DNA of 64,000 nucleotides from Nitrosomonas sp. (lineage in GTDB: Bacteria > Pseudomonadota > Gammaproteobacteria > Burkholderiales > Nitrosomonadaceae). The notes under the pieces are model-generated. The model made no database searches. It had not been told where the DNA came from and saw only the letters and a list, made by a program, of their open reading frames with translations. The translations under genes and the position numbers were made by a program. Position 1 is the stretch's first letter, and each line of letters begins with the position of its first letter. Below, piece after piece: positions 18,429 through 28,356 of the stretch. The stretch is from assembly GCF_019752415.1 (NCBI RefSeq), contig NZ_JAIEME010000003.1, positions 44,098-108,097 on the forward strand, in the 5' to 3' direction.

Positions 18429-19868
18429 ATGAAATTCACACACCTGTTAAGAAAGAATTCCTGGTTACCCGTAATATTCACCCTATTGATTGTTGGTTTA
18501 ACTGCCTGTGGCAGCGACGATGAAAAATCAACCGCGTCGTCATCTTCATCTTCATCTTCAGCGTCATCTTCATCAGCGACGACGACTAATAGAACCATGC
18601 CTACCGGCCCAGCAACCGGTATTTTGGTTGACTCCCCTGTTTCCGGCGTATCCTATGCCGCATCTTCCGGAAAGTCTGGCTTAACCAATGACAAAGGCAT
18701 TTTTAATTTTAATCATGGTGACAAAATCGAATTTAAACTGGGCAGTTTGACACTGGGCAATATTCCCGGTTCACAAATTGTGACACCGATCGAATTGGCC
18801 AACGGCAGTGACAATAAGTTACAGAATTTGCTGGTATTGCTGCAATCTCTCGATTCCGATGGCGATCTTTCAAACGGCATCGCCATTTCGAGTGAAACAG
18901 CCGCTGCTGTCAAGTCATCGATCAACCTGGAAAGCGATCCGGAAACGTTTTCCGCTTCGGCCAATTTAAAGAGCATTATGGAAGCCAGTAGCATTGAAGG
19001 CGATGTCAGAACAATCGAAGAAGCCCGCACACATTTCCTTTCGCAAGGCACCGCTCTCCTCAGCGCCCAAATCTGGGTTAGCTACGACACTAAAACAGCC
19101 AGCGTGCTGCGAATTGCTGCTGACAGCAGCGGAGAATACTTACAGGGCGATGCCAGACCGGATGATTCCTGTGACGAGAACCGTGTTTGTGGTGGCCGCA
19201 CCATTTTCCAGGCCGGTGTCGAATATGGCATTGCGGTTGCAGAAGAATTTGATACCCGTGGATTCAAACTGACTGGAAAACCATCCATTGACACCAACCT
19301 GAAAGCTGGATTTTCCAATCCTGGTCCAACCCGGCGAGTTCGCACCGATGGCTTTGAGCTGATCAATTCCGACATCGTCATTGTGCAAAGAGCGCGCACA
19401 GAAAGCAGTGTATTCGGCGAACTGTTCCATATCGCCAAACCGATTCAGCTGAGCGATGAAAATGAAGTGGTAGAAAAAGAAGTCAAAGAAACACGCTACG
19501 CAAAAATTGATAACGATGTCGCCGGTATCGTCGGTGCTTGGGCCTTTGATGAGCATGCCATCCAAACACAAACTTTGGTTTTCTTTCCAAATGGTAAATT
19601 CCTGATGATTGATCCGACCGGCGCTACGCAGCGGGCAGATCAAGCAAAATGCGGAAAACCTGGTATCGAGTTTTCTTCCTACGCGTACAACAAAGGCGCC
19701 AGCAAGTTAAACTTATCCAGTTTCACGTACAACACCAACGGATGTGCTGGCTTCTCTGATCTGGATAACAATACAGCAATCGGCTTTTCGATCAATTCGA
19801 GTGGGAATACTGCCAAACTCGACAAGCCAGGTGAAGAATCGGTAACGATTTATCGGGTTTCCCGCTAA
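18429..19868 (+). CDS. Ser-rich surface lipoprotein
   Basis: The 479-residue product has a lipoprotein signal peptide with lipobox LTAC and Cys27 as the acylated residue. A low-complexity Ser/Ala linker follows at about 32-52, encoded by a TCATCT-type microsatellite near 18540-18585. The next segment, around 58-110, resembles small beta-rich modules of exported proteins (GILVDSPVSGVSYAASSGKSG, i.e. a prealbumin-like or carboxypeptidase regulatory-like pattern). The remaining 350 residues match nothing I recognise. A strong terminator follows at 19895-19926, so the gene is monocistronic. An outer-membrane or surface location is inferred. Confidence 0.75.
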   Translation: MKFTHLLRKNSWLPVIFTLLIVGLTACGSDDEKSTASSSSSSSSASSSSATTTNRTMPTGPATGILVDSPVSGVSYAASSGKSGLTNDKGIFNFNHGDKIEFKLGSLTLGNIPGSQIVTPIELANGSDNKLQNLLVLLQSLDSDGDLSNGIAISSETAAAVKSSINLESDPETFSASANLKSIMEASSIEGDVRTIEEARTHFLSQGTALLSAQIWVSYDTKTASVLRIAADSSGEYLQGDARPDDSCDENRVCGGRTIFQAGVEYGIAVAEEFDTRGFKLTGKPSIDTNLKAGFSNPGPTRRVRTDGFELINSDIVIVQRARTESSVFGELFHIAKPIQLSDENEVVEKEVKETRYAKIDNDVAGIVGAWAFDEHAIQTQTLVFFPNGKFLMIDPTGATQRADQAKCGKPGIEFSSYAYNKGASKLNLSSFTYNTNGCAGFSDLDNNTAIGFSINSSGNTAKLDKPGEESVTIYRVSR

Positions 19869-19894
19869 CACGGCTACTAAAAGACCGTTGAAAA

Positions 19895-19926
19895 ACTCAC
19901 CGGAATTGCATGGATTTCCGGTGAGT
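19895..19926 (+). terminator. Rho-independent terminator after the Ser-rich lipoprotein gene
   Basis: An 11-base perfect stem, ACTCACCGGAA (19895-19905) with TTCCGGTGAGT (19916-19926), has a ten-base loop and is followed by GTTTTGTTT. It lies 27 bases after the stop codon. Confidence 0.85.
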
Positions 19927-19989
19927 GTTTTGTTTCTGAAGTAGCAAAAAGCTCTGATCGTTCTGGATCACCCTGCCTTTACATCGCCT

Positions 19990-22176
19990 ATGCCCATCAT
20001 TCGTGTCGCACTTAACGTTCCAGTCGACACTTTGTTTGATTACCAATCAAATGACGCAACCCAACTCGATATCGGCTTGCGTGCCTGCGTACCTTTCGGA
20101 AAAAAACGAGTAACCGGCATCATCATTGCAGTCGGTTCTGAAACGCGAATCTCTGTTGAGAAGCTTAAGTCAGTACATTGTATTTTCAGAGAAATCGAAC
20201 CCTTGCCCGCTGCATTACTCGATTTGTTTCATTTTTGCAGCCAGTATTATCATCACCCGCTCGGGTTGGTTATCATGAATGGCTTGCCCGTCAAGCTGCG
20301 TGGCAACAAACCGGTTAAATTGAAAGAACCTTCGAACAATGTTCAATTCAGCCTTACCGAAGCTGGAAAACAAATCGATTTATCCAGCATTCCAGCACGT
20401 CAGCGTGTAGCTCGCCGTCTATTCACCGAACTCCAGCACACGACGGTGCTCAGCAATCTCCAAGCAAAAAAAATCTCGCCGCGCGCGAGCAAGTTATTAC
20501 AGGAATGGATACAACTGAAATGGGTGTCGGCAATGCCCATTCCTGCAACTGCGGTGACAAAGGCTGTAAAAATCCCCTCGTTAACTGCCGAGCAGGAAAT
20601 TGCTGTAAGCGCCATCACAACTGACATCAAGCAATTCAATACCTGGCTGCTGCATGGCGTGACCGGCAGCGGCAAAACCGAGGTCTATCTCAGAATCATT
20701 GAACACGTACTTGCTCACGGAAAGCAGGCACTGATACTCATTCCCGAAATCAGCCTAACACCACAACTGGAAACTGTTTTTCGCGCCCGTTTTCCCACTA
20801 CCCATTTGGTCAGTTTGCATAGCGGACTCAACGATACGGAACGGCTAACCGGTTGGTTACAGGCGCAACGCGGTCAAGCTAGAATTATACTGGGCACACG
20901 CCTTGCTGTTTTTACCCCATTGCCCGTTCTGGGATTGGTCATTGTCGATGAAGAACAGGACAGTTCTTTCAAACAGCAAGATGGGTTGCGTTATTCGGCA
21001 CGTGACTTGGCAATTTTTCGCGCCAAAGAAAATGACATTCCGGTGGTACTGGGGTCGGCCACTCCTTCACTGGAAAGCTATTACAATGCGCTCAATGGGC
21101 GCTACCACAGCGTACGCTTGCTATCCCGTGCCATCAAAAACGCCGCGCTTCCGTTGATTCAGTGTATTGATACGCGCACCAACAAGACTCAGGAAGGCTT
21201 ATCCGAACCGCTCATCAAAGCGTTGGATAAGTGTCTGGCAGAAAAACATCAGAGTCTCGTTTTTATTAACCGGCGCGGCTATGCACCGGCACTTCTGTGT
21301 AAAGCCTGCGGGTGGACTGCCCTCTGCCAGCGTTGTTCCAGCCGCCTGGTCGTGCATTTACGCGATAAAAAACTATGCTGTCATCACTGCGGCCACCGGG
21401 AAAACTTTCCACACGCATGTCCACATTGTGGCAATCAGGATATTGCACCTTTCGGACAAGGCACGCAGCGCGTGGAAGAAACTTTGGCAGCGCATTTTCC
21501 AACTGCACGGATTTTGCGCATTGATCGAGATAGCATTCGCCGTAAAAATGCGTGGCAAGACATTCTGCATGCGATCCATGCGCAAGAAGTGGATATTTTG
21601 GTCGGCACTCAACTACTCGCCAAAGGGCATGATTTCCCGAACCTGTCATTGGTCGGTATTCTAAATGCCGATTCTTCGCTATACAGCACCGACTTTCGTG
21701 CCAGTGAGCGCTTGTTTGCACAATTGATGCAGGTCGCCGGCCGCGCGGGACGGGCGAGCGTCGCTGGTCACGTGCTCATTCAAACCGAATTTCCTGATCA
21801 TCCTCTATACCATGCCTTGCAAAAACACGATTATGATGTGCTGGCACAAACCCTGCTGGAAGAAAGAAAAACGGCCGGATTCCCGCCTTTTGTCTATCAA
21901 GCCATATTGCGCGCGGAAGCCCACAACATTGCGATTGTACTGGATTTCCTTAAGCAAGCCGCCAGTCTTGCCAATCCGCCCCGTTCCGTTGAATTATTTG
22001 ATCCAGTACCCGCGCAAATGCTGCGTTTAAAAGGCTTGGAACGCGCGCACTTACTGATACAATCCTCCTCACGCAGGCAATTACAAGCGTTTATGACCGA
22101 ATGGTATACGAGAATTGATACATTGCCTGCGCATAAAGTGCGCTGGGTACTCGATATAGATCCGCTTGAATTTTGA
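19990..22176 (+). CDS. priA: Primosomal replication restart helicase PriA
   Basis: PriA recognises stalled or repaired forks and reloads the replicative helicase. The 728-residue protein shows an N-terminal 3'-DNA-binding domain, Walker A HGVTGSGKT near residues 222-230, a DEEQ box (DEEQDSSFKQQDGLRYSARD) near 320-340, and helicase motif III GSATPSLESYY. A zinc-binding insertion holds eight Cys in four CxxC-type pairs (CKAC, CQRC, CHHC, CPHC) near 437-480. The DEEQ variant in place of DEEH is seen in related betaproteobacterial PriA proteins and need not be inactive. The gene is preceded by a terminator and stands alone. The length is normal. Confidence 0.96.
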   Translation: MPIIRVALNVPVDTLFDYQSNDATQLDIGLRACVPFGKKRVTGIIIAVGSETRISVEKLKSVHCIFREIEPLPAALLDLFHFCSQYYHHPLGLVIMNGLPVKLRGNKPVKLKEPSNNVQFSLTEAGKQIDLSSIPARQRVARRLFTELQHTTVLSNLQAKKISPRASKLLQEWIQLKWVSAMPIPATAVTKAVKIPSLTAEQEIAVSAITTDIKQFNTWLLHGVTGSGKTEVYLRIIEHVLAHGKQALILIPEISLTPQLETVFRARFPTTHLVSLHSGLNDTERLTGWLQAQRGQARIILGTRLAVFTPLPVLGLVIVDEEQDSSFKQQDGLRYSARDLAIFRAKENDIPVVLGSATPSLESYYNALNGRYHSVRLLSRAIKNAALPLIQCIDTRTNKTQEGLSEPLIKALDKCLAEKHQSLVFINRRGYAPALLCKACGWTALCQRCSSRLVVHLRDKKLCCHHCGHRENFPHACPHCGNQDIAPFGQGTQRVEETLAAHFPTARILRIDRDSIRRKNAWQDILHAIHAQEVDILVGTQLLAKGHDFPNLSLVGILNADSSLYSTDFRASERLFAQLMQVAGRAGRASVAGHVLIQTEFPDHPLYHALQKHDYDVLAQTLLEERKTAGFPPFVYQAILRAEAHNIAIVLDFLKQAASLANPPRSVELFDPVPAQMLRLKGLERAHLLIQSSSRRQLQAFMTEWYTRIDTLPAHKVRWVLDIDPLEF

Positions 22177-22251
22177 TTTAGATCAGTATTCGCTCGTCGT
22201 AATCAGCTCATTATGATTACTTAAACGAAAACTATAATGAGGAGCCAACCA

Positions 22252-22488
22252 ATGATTGAGAAACATGATTTACACCATGAATTTCCAGAATATTATGACC
22301 GCATCCATGATCTAAAGATCAATAACAGCCATTTCGCGCACCTGTTTGAGGAATATCATGCCGTCAATCGAGAAATCCTCAGAATCGAAGAAGGCGTCGA
22401 AAATACTGCGGATGAATATTTGGAAGAACTGAAAAAGAAACGCTTGTTATTTAAAGACAAGCTATATGGAATGATTACCAATACCTAA
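22252..22488 (+). CDS. YdcH/DUF465-family small protein
   Basis: This 78-residue helical protein has the family core EYHAVNREILRIEEG followed by LKKKRLLFKDKLY near the C-terminus, typical of DUF465 (YdcH-like) proteins of unknown function that form helical hairpins. I choose the ATG at 22252 because GAGGAG lies eight bases upstream; the earlier frame at 22237 has no such site. A weak GC-rich hairpin (about 22504-22534) follows and may act as a terminator. Confidence 0.82.
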   Translation: MIEKHDLHHEFPEYYDRIHDLKINNSHFAHLFEEYHAVNREILRIEEGVENTADEYLEELKKKRLLFKDKLYGMITNT

Positions 22489-22561
22489 TAGTCGTGGCAA
22501 TATCACCGCCGCTGCTGCTAATGGCGGGGCGGTATTGTTACTCGCTAAAGATCTTCACAGC

Positions 22562-23002
22562 TTATTGCGCCAATAATTTATCCAATTGATTAGCAAATGA
22601 CTTTCGATCATTTTGACTCAAAGTAGACAACCCGCCAGTATCAACACCACTGGAACGTAAACCTTCCATAAAATCCCGCATGCTTAATCGTGCGCCTATA
22701 TTTTCCTGGGTATAAAGCTCACCACGAGGACTCAGTACAGAGCCTTCTTTTTTGATGACTTCGGCTGCCAGCGGGATATCACTGGTAATCACCAGATCGC
22801 CTTTTACCAGCCTTTTTACAATTTCGTTATCCGCCACATCAAACCCAGATTCCACCTGATGCATTCGAATAAATTGTGATGGCGGGATATATACCGGATG
22901 ATTTGCAATCAATACCAAATGCCGCTTGGTTCTCTCGGCCGCTCTAAACAGAATTTCTTTGATTACGCCGGGACAAGCATCCGCATCAATCAAAATCTTC
23001 AT
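22562..23002 (-). CDS. yaiI: YaiI/YqxD-family protein (DUF188)
   Basis: The 146-residue protein begins [20 protein letters not shown], the diagnostic start of the YaiI/YqxD family, which has a PIN-like fold with Asp residues at 6 and 8. A second acidic motif ITSDIPLA lies near 74-81, and [11 protein letters not shown] near 109 is also conserved. Nuclease activity is suspected for the family but not established. It lies 30 bases downstream of pgsA on the same strand. Confidence 0.9.
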   Translation of the reverse strand: MKILIDADACPGVIKEILFRAAERTKRHLVLIANHPVYIPPSQFIRMHQVESGFDVADNEIVKRLVKGDLVITSDIPLAAEVIKKEGSVLSPRGELYTQENIGARLSMRDFMEGLRSSGVDTGGLSTLSQNDRKSFANQLDKLLAQ

Positions 23003-23032
23003 CGTCTATCACTTGCGGCAAATGAATGGTAA

Positions 23033-23617
23033 TTAAAGAATCTTGCTGTCATCCTTGAGCACCTGTGGCATAGCAGCCTTTAAGTAATAGAACATAGACC
23101 ATAGGGTTAAAACGGCGGCAATATAAATAAGCCATGTGCCTATTTCTTGTGAATCAAAGCTCTCACCAATGCGCTCATGATAAAGTAGCAAGGGGATAGC
23201 GACCATTTGTGAAGTCGTCTTGATTTTACCGAGGAAAGATACCGCAACACTTCTTGACTGACCGATTTGTGCCATCCACTCGCGTAACGCTGAAACGGTA
23301 ATCTCACGCCCGATGATGATTAAGGCAATCGGCGCATCCAGCCGCCCAAGATAAACCAATACAATCAACGCGGCTGACACCATCAATTTATCAGCAACCG
23401 GATCAAGAAAAGCGCCAAACTCGGAGGCTTGATTCAAAACTCGCGCCAGATAACCGTCAAGCCAGTCCGTAATGGCTGCACCGGTAAAAATCAGCGTAGC
23501 CACCAGATTCTGATTGTCTGGCGATAACCAGGAATGCGGTAAATAAAAAATACCGACAAATAATGGAATGGCGAGTATCCGTAGCCATGTGAGTAGATTA
23601 GGTAGATTGTAAGGCAT
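23033..23617 (-). CDS. pgsA: CDP-diacylglycerol-glycerol-3-phosphate 3-phosphatidyltransferase
   Basis: PgsA makes phosphatidylglycerol phosphate in the inner membrane. The 194-residue protein has four to five transmembrane helices and the complete CDP-alcohol phosphotransferase motif D-x2-DG-x2-AR-x8-G-x3-D-x3-D, seen as DWLDGYLARVLNQ followed by GAFLDPVADKL. It starts MPYNLPNLLTWLRILAIPLF, as is usual for PgsA. It lies 64 bases after uvrC, a linkage common in proteobacteria. Confidence 0.95.
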   Translation of the reverse strand: MPYNLPNLLTWLRILAIPLFVGIFYLPHSWLSPDNQNLVATLIFTGAAITDWLDGYLARVLNQASEFGAFLDPVADKLMVSAALIVLVYLGRLDAPIALIIIGREITVSALREWMAQIGQSRSVAVSFLGKIKTTSQMVAIPLLLYHERIGESFDSQEIGTWLIYIAAVLTLWSMFYYLKAAMPQVLKDDSKIL

Positions 23618-23681
23618 GATCGTTAGCTGATACTGATTGATTAAATGGGTAGCGATCTGGACTGGTAACAGAAATTAATCA

Positions 23682-25499
23682 TTAATGTATTTCTTTATAT
23701 ATTTTCTCTGCCAGCTTCCGGCTAATTCCCTCTGTTTGTTGCAACTCTTCAATACTCGCGGTTAACACTCCTTTCAATCCGCCAAACCGGCCTAACAAGC
23801 GTTGCCTGCGTTTAGCCCCAACGCCGCTAATATTTTCCAGACTAGAGCTGGTTCTGGCTTTACCACGTCTGCCACGATGACCCTGAATCGCAAACCGGTG
23901 CGCTTCGTCACGAATCTGCTGAATCAGATGTAACGCCGCATGCTCACTGGGTAATTGTAACGGCTTTTCCAGTGCGGGAGAAATCAATTGCTCTAAACCG
24001 GGTTTTCGTTCTTCGCCTTTGGCCACACCCAATAAATTGGCGTCAGAAATACCGAGTTCTTGCAAGGCCTCCTGTGCTGCTGTGACTTGCCCTTTCCCGC
24101 CATCGATTAGAATCAGATCAGGCAATTGTCCCTCTCCGCTAGCAACCTTCTGATAGCGCTTGGAAAGCGCTTCACGCATGGCGGCATAATCATCGCCTGG
24201 GGTAATCCCATCGATGTTATAACGGCGATACTCATTATTGCGCATAGAAAAATTATCATACACAACACAAGATGCAACGGTAGCTTCCCCCAGAGTATGA
24301 CTGATATCGAAACATTCAATCCGGTTCAAGCCGGGCATTTGCAATTCCTGCTGTAGTGCCAACAAACGCTTCTCCTGGCTGGCGTGCCGGCTCATCATCT
24401 GTTTCAGTGCAAGATGCGCGTTCTCGGTCGCCATGTCGAGCCATACGCGCTTCTCGCCGGTCGGATTCAAGTTAATCGTAATTTTATGCCCGCATTGCTC
24501 AGTTAGCAGATCCTGTATTGCTTCGCGCTCAATTTTTTCGCTCAGAATAATCAGAGGTGGTACGCTTCTATTCAAATAATGCTGCGCCAGGAATGCTTCA
24601 ACAACGGCTGCTGCGGTGCAATCATCCGCATTTTGTGGGAAAAAACTCTTGTCCCCCAAGTGCCGCCCTCCCCTGATCATCGCTAAGTTGACGCATACTT
24701 TTCCTGAACCATCGTTCATCAGTACGCAGGCGACGACATCCGCATCCAGTGCTTTCCCGCTGTCGACAAACTGTTTTTCCCGGATTCTGCGTAAAGCTTG
24801 AATCTGATCCCGCAATGCAGCTGCCTGCTCATACTCCATGCGATCTGCAGCCTGCTGCATCTTCACTGAAATGACTTCCATCACTTCAGTTTGCTTGCCT
24901 TGTAAAAACAACTCGGCGTTCTTGACGTCATTTTGATACGCCTGCTGAGAAAGCTGACCGATACACGGGCCACTGCATCGCTTGATCTGAAACAGTAAAC
25001 AAGGCCTTGTCCGATTACTAAAAACACTGTCCTCGCAGGTCCGAAGGCGGAATATCTTTTGTAACAACTGTATGCTTTCCCGGACTATACCGGCATTCGG
25101 ATACGGTCCAAAATACTGATGTGTTTTATCCAGCGCACCGCGATAAAATCCTAACCGGGGAAAATTGTGACCGCTCAGAATCACATAGGGATAGGATTTA
25201 TCATCCCGGAATATGATGTTATAGCGCGGCTTCAGGCTCTTGATTAAATTATTTTCAAGTAACAGCGCTTCGGCTTCGGAGCGAGTGACCGTTGTTTCAA
25301 TACCGGTCACTTGCGAAACCATGAGCTGGGTTCTGGGCCCCAGATTAGTCTTCTGAAAGTAGGAAGAGACGCGTTTCTTAAGACTAATCGCCTTTCCGAC
25401 ATAGATCACTTCGCCTTTGGCATTTATCATGCGATAAACACCCGGCTGATGCGGTAAATTTACACAAAAATCCTTTGCATCAAAATCGGTGTTCGACAA
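23682..25499 (-). CDS. uvrC: Excinuclease ABC subunit C
   Basis: UvrC makes both incisions during nucleotide excision repair. The 605-residue protein has an N-terminal GIY-YIG nuclease domain (PGVYRMINAKGEVIYVGKA near residues 19-37), a Cys-rich patch (CLLFQIKRCSGPCIG), a UVR domain near 200-235, and the C-terminal RNase H-like endonuclease (ECFDISH, LILIDGGKGQ). Two helix-hairpin-helix motifs close it (ISGVGAKRRQRLLGRFGG and TEGISRKLAEKIY). The length is normal. It follows a tautomerase gene by five bases. Confidence 0.96.
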   Translation of the reverse strand: MSNTDFDAKDFCVNLPHQPGVYRMINAKGEVIYVGKAISLKKRVSSYFQKTNLGPRTQLMVSQVTGIETTVTRSEAEALLLENNLIKSLKPRYNIIFRDDKSYPYVILSGHNFPRLGFYRGALDKTHQYFGPYPNAGIVRESIQLLQKIFRLRTCEDSVFSNRTRPCLLFQIKRCSGPCIGQLSQQAYQNDVKNAELFLQGKQTEVMEVISVKMQQAADRMEYEQAAALRDQIQALRRIREKQFVDSGKALDADVVACVLMNDGSGKVCVNLAMIRGGRHLGDKSFFPQNADDCTAAAVVEAFLAQHYLNRSVPPLIILSEKIEREAIQDLLTEQCGHKITINLNPTGEKRVWLDMATENAHLALKQMMSRHASQEKRLLALQQELQMPGLNRIECFDISHTLGEATVASCVVYDNFSMRNNEYRRYNIDGITPGDDYAAMREALSKRYQKVASGEGQLPDLILIDGGKGQVTAAQEALQELGISDANLLGVAKGEERKPGLEQLISPALEKPLQLPSEHAALHLIQQIRDEAHRFAIQGHRGRRGKARTSSSLENISGVGAKRRQRLLGRFGGLKGVLTASIEELQQTEGISRKLAEKIYKEIH

Positions 25500-25504
25500 A
25501 CTGC

Positions 25505-25693
25505 TTAATCCTGACTACCGAGTAATTTTCCTGCAATTGCCCAATTTTCATCAGGAATCTCATCAAAACTGATATACGTATAGGATTTCGGCTTCTTGGC
25601 GATGCGTTCCAGGGTATCGGTCAGCTCGGCAGCAATTTGCTTTTTCTGTTCACGTGTTAATGTTCCGGCAACGCGGATATTGACATAGGGCAT
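25505..25693 (-). CDS. 4-oxalocrotonate tautomerase-family protein
   Basis: The 62-residue protein begins MPYVNIRVAGTLTREQKKQI. Pro2 becomes the N-terminal catalytic base after Met removal, as in the tautomerase superfamily, and the family pattern KPKSYTYISFDEIPDENW follows in the second half. The usual arginine of canonical 4-OT near residue 39 is not obvious, so the true substrate may differ. It sits between the UDG and uvrC genes with short gaps, suggesting co-transcription. Confidence 0.85.
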   Translation of the reverse strand: MPYVNIRVAGTLTREQKKQIAAELTDTLERIAKKPKSYTYISFDEIPDENWAIAGKLLGSQD

Positions 25694-25726
25694 ATAAAGT
25701 TTCTCCTTTGGTTTTTAGTGATATTC

Positions 25727-26401
25727 TTATCGCTTCATATCGGCAACAATTTTTTCAAATACTTGTTCAAACATTGCCGCTGTGAGACGTTTGGTTTGGG
25801 TATTGTAGCGGCTGCAATGATAGCTGTCATAGAGTTTCACGTCATTCTCAAGCGGCAAATGATGCACAGCGCCATGACCAAACGGATAATCTTTTAATTT
25901 GAGCCGCGCGCTCATTAACGCCGCTTGATGCGCGACTGTCCCGAGTGCAAGTAATGCCATGCCGTCTTTTTGAACAAATTCGTTGATTTCTGCTGTCAGA
26001 TATTGGTTACATTGCTTAATTTCCTGAGGAACAGGCTTATTCTCCGGTGGCAGACACTTAACCGCATTGGTGATGCGGCATCCAAGCAGTTGCAGCCCAT
26101 CATCCGCAGAAACGGATTCGGGTCGAGTGGCGAAACCAAATTTATGCAATGTCTGGTACAGTAAAATCCCCGCAAAATCACCGGTAAATGGCCGGCCTGT
26201 CCGATTGGCGCCATGCATACCGGGTGCTAGACCAATAATCAACAGTTTCGGACACCTATCCCCAAAAGCGCTGACGGGTCGTGCATGATAATCCGGGTGC
26301 TTGGTTTTTACGGATTGCAAGAAATCCGACAAGCGTGTGCATTGCGTACAATCAAAAAAATTTAAAGTATTGCAGTGCTGTGTTAAAGATTCGTTCGTCA
26401 T
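25727..26401 (-). CDS. Uracil-DNA glycosylase, UDGb (family 5) type
   Basis: The 224-residue protein has the family 5 motif GLAPGMHGANRTGRPFTGD near residues 57-75, in which the usual catalytic Asp of motif A is absent, as is normal for UDGb. Cys residues at 18 and 21 (CTQC) plus two in the middle (CRITNAVKC) are placed to bind a [4Fe-4S] cluster. The last motif YHCSRYNTQTKRLT near 193-206 fits motif 2. It removes uracil and related lesions from DNA. It heads a minus-strand repair-rich run with uvrC. Confidence 0.88.
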   Translation of the reverse strand: MTNESLTQHCNTLNFFDCTQCTRLSDFLQSVKTKHPDYHARPVSAFGDRCPKLLIIGLAPGMHGANRTGRPFTGDFAGILLYQTLHKFGFATRPESVSADDGLQLLGCRITNAVKCLPPENKPVPQEIKQCNQYLTAEINEFVQKDGMALLALGTVAHQAALMSARLKLKDYPFGHGAVHHLPLENDVKLYDSYHCSRYNTQTKRLTAAMFEQVFEKIVADMKR

Positions 26402-26559
26402 GAGTGGGAATCAAAGTAATTGGTGATATTGCAAGGTTCAAACAGTCCAACAGTGAGTTTTTGTTAAACTTATTTTGATAAAGGTACACTGATTAACTAT
26501 AAAAGTATAAAAGGATGTTATTTAGACTGAGGCCGTAGCCGGTTTTAGATCGAATCACT

Positions 26560-28347
26560 ATGTCAAGCGCTCTCTCAAAAATTGATTACTGTTATATTCG
26601 ATTCTGGTCAACGATCCTGCTGCTCATCGCAATCATACCCGGTATAACTCTGGCGCAAGAATCATTCGATATCACAAAAAACTCAACAACCGTGATATTG
26701 TCGGCGCCGGACACTATTAAAGAATTTCTTGTAACGTACTTTAAACTCCCAGCAGAGCCCTTTGCTGACAGTACTGCTGAAAAAACTTTCCTGTATCGCG
26801 CGCAAAAAGAAATTCGCAGCTTACTGGCAACAGAAGGTTACTTCTCACCCGTAATTTCATCATCGCACCAGACTCAAGGCGAAGTTACAAAACCAGAAAT
26901 TCGAGTCGATCCCGGCGTAGTAACGCGCATTGGTGAAGTTTCCATCGTGTTTCGTGGTGAAATCATACAAGAAGACGCCAAATATCAGAAACGCATTGAA
27001 CAACTTCGTGCCGCATGGCCTTTGCAAGCGGGTTCACCCTTCCGTTCTTCCGAGTGGGAACAGGCAAAAGCGACTTTATTATCTGAGCTAACACAAGAAG
27101 ATTTTGCGGCCGCAAATATTGTTACCAGCCAGGCAACGATTGATCCTGATCATGCCCGCGCCGATCTTTCCGTAACCATTGATTCCGGGCCCGTTTTTTA
27201 TTTGGGCGCGATACAAATAACCGGGCTAGAACGCTATGACCAGACTTTGATCACTAATCTAGCGCCATTTAAAATTGGCGACGCGTATCGACGCGATTTA
27301 CTGAATCTTTTTCAGATTGCGCTCCAAAAAGCGCCACAATTTAACACGATCTCCGTCAATATTTCCCCCGATACGTCCCAACATAAATCCATTCCTGTTC
27401 AAGTCGTTTTGACTGAAGCGCAATCGCAGCGTTTCGCATTCGGTGGCGGGTACAGCTCGAACAACGGGGCACGGGGTGAAATCAATTATCGTAATCATAA
27501 TTTCCTGGATCGCGCCTGGAATTTGACGAGCATGCTACGTCTGGAGCAAAAACGCCAAACCTTTTTTGCTGGCATTGATACACTCCCTGATCAAAATAAT
27601 ATCAATTATTCATTGATCACCAGTCTGCAAATGACTGATATTCAGAATTTGAAGACGAATGAACAAAAAATTGGTATGACGCGCAATTATCAAACACCAG
27701 AAATTCAAATGCAGTTTGGATTGAATTGGCAACGAGAAAATAAACAGCCTGCAGGTGCAATCAATCAGATTAATGAAGCATTAACACTGGATTGGCGCTG
27801 GCGACGTCAGATTGTCGACGATCCGCTTAATATCCGGCGTGGTAATGTGACCGAGATTCGCATCGGAGGAGGCAGTCAGCAACTCCTATCAACTCAGGAT
27901 TTTGTACGCACCTATGCGCGCCATCAAATCTGGTGGCCAGTTGGCTCTCAGGATGTCATTTTTCTGCGGGCAGAAATTGGTTACACACTGGCTTCATCAC
28001 GTTTTGGAATTCCTCAGGAATATCTCTTTCGTGCGGGTGGTATTCAATCGGTTCGCGGCTATGACTTTAAAAGCATCGGAGTGCAGGAAGGCAATGCAAT
28101 TGTTGGCGGTCGTACCATGGCAACGGGCACCATCGAATACACGCGCTGGATAACTCACCAATGGGGGGCCGCTGCTTTTGCAGACATCGGTAGCGCTGCA
28201 GACAGCTGGCAAAAAATGCATCCGTTTATAGGCTATGGCGGGGGCATCCGCTGGCGCAGTCCTGCTGGACCTATCGCGCTTGATCTGGCCCGGGCGCATG
28301 AAACCGGCACGCTACGCTTCCATTTCTCCATGGCGGTTGCATTCTAA
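26560..28347 (+). CDS. tamA: Outer-membrane translocation and assembly module TamA
   Basis: The 595-residue protein has a signal peptide (ILLLIAIIPGITLAQ), POTRA-type domains in the first 270 residues, and a C-terminal 16-strand BamA-like barrel. The conserved barrel motifs appear near the end: RAGGIQSVRGYDFKSIG (the VRGY loop) and GYGGGIRWRSPAGPIALDLA. TamA works with TamB to insert autotransporters or move lipids between membranes. tamB follows after nine bases, so they form one operon. A 158-base gap separates it from the divergent UDG gene. Confidence 0.93.
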   Translation: MSSALSKIDYCYIRFWSTILLLIAIIPGITLAQESFDITKNSTTVILSAPDTIKEFLVTYFKLPAEPFADSTAEKTFLYRAQKEIRSLLATEGYFSPVISSSHQTQGEVTKPEIRVDPGVVTRIGEVSIVFRGEIIQEDAKYQKRIEQLRAAWPLQAGSPFRSSEWEQAKATLLSELTQEDFAAANIVTSQATIDPDHARADLSVTIDSGPVFYLGAIQITGLERYDQTLITNLAPFKIGDAYRRDLLNLFQIALQKAPQFNTISVNISPDTSQHKSIPVQVVLTEAQSQRFAFGGGYSSNNGARGEINYRNHNFLDRAWNLTSMLRLEQKRQTFFAGIDTLPDQNNINYSLITSLQMTDIQNLKTNEQKIGMTRNYQTPEIQMQFGLNWQRENKQPAGAINQINEALTLDWRWRRQIVDDPLNIRRGNVTEIRIGGGSQQLLSTQDFVRTYARHQIWWPVGSQDVIFLRAEIGYTLASSRFGIPQEYLFRAGGIQSVRGYDFKSIGVQEGNAIVGGRTMATGTIEYTRWITHQWGAAAFADIGSAADSWQKMHPFIGYGGGIRWRSPAGPIALDLARAHETGTLRFHFSMAVAF

Positions 28348-28356
28348 ACTCTGATC

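Noticed and set aside
20000..22170. DEEQ in place of DEEH in PriA as a sign of inactivation
   Set aside because: All other motifs are intact and the same variant is, to my knowledge, found in related betaproteobacterial PriA proteins.
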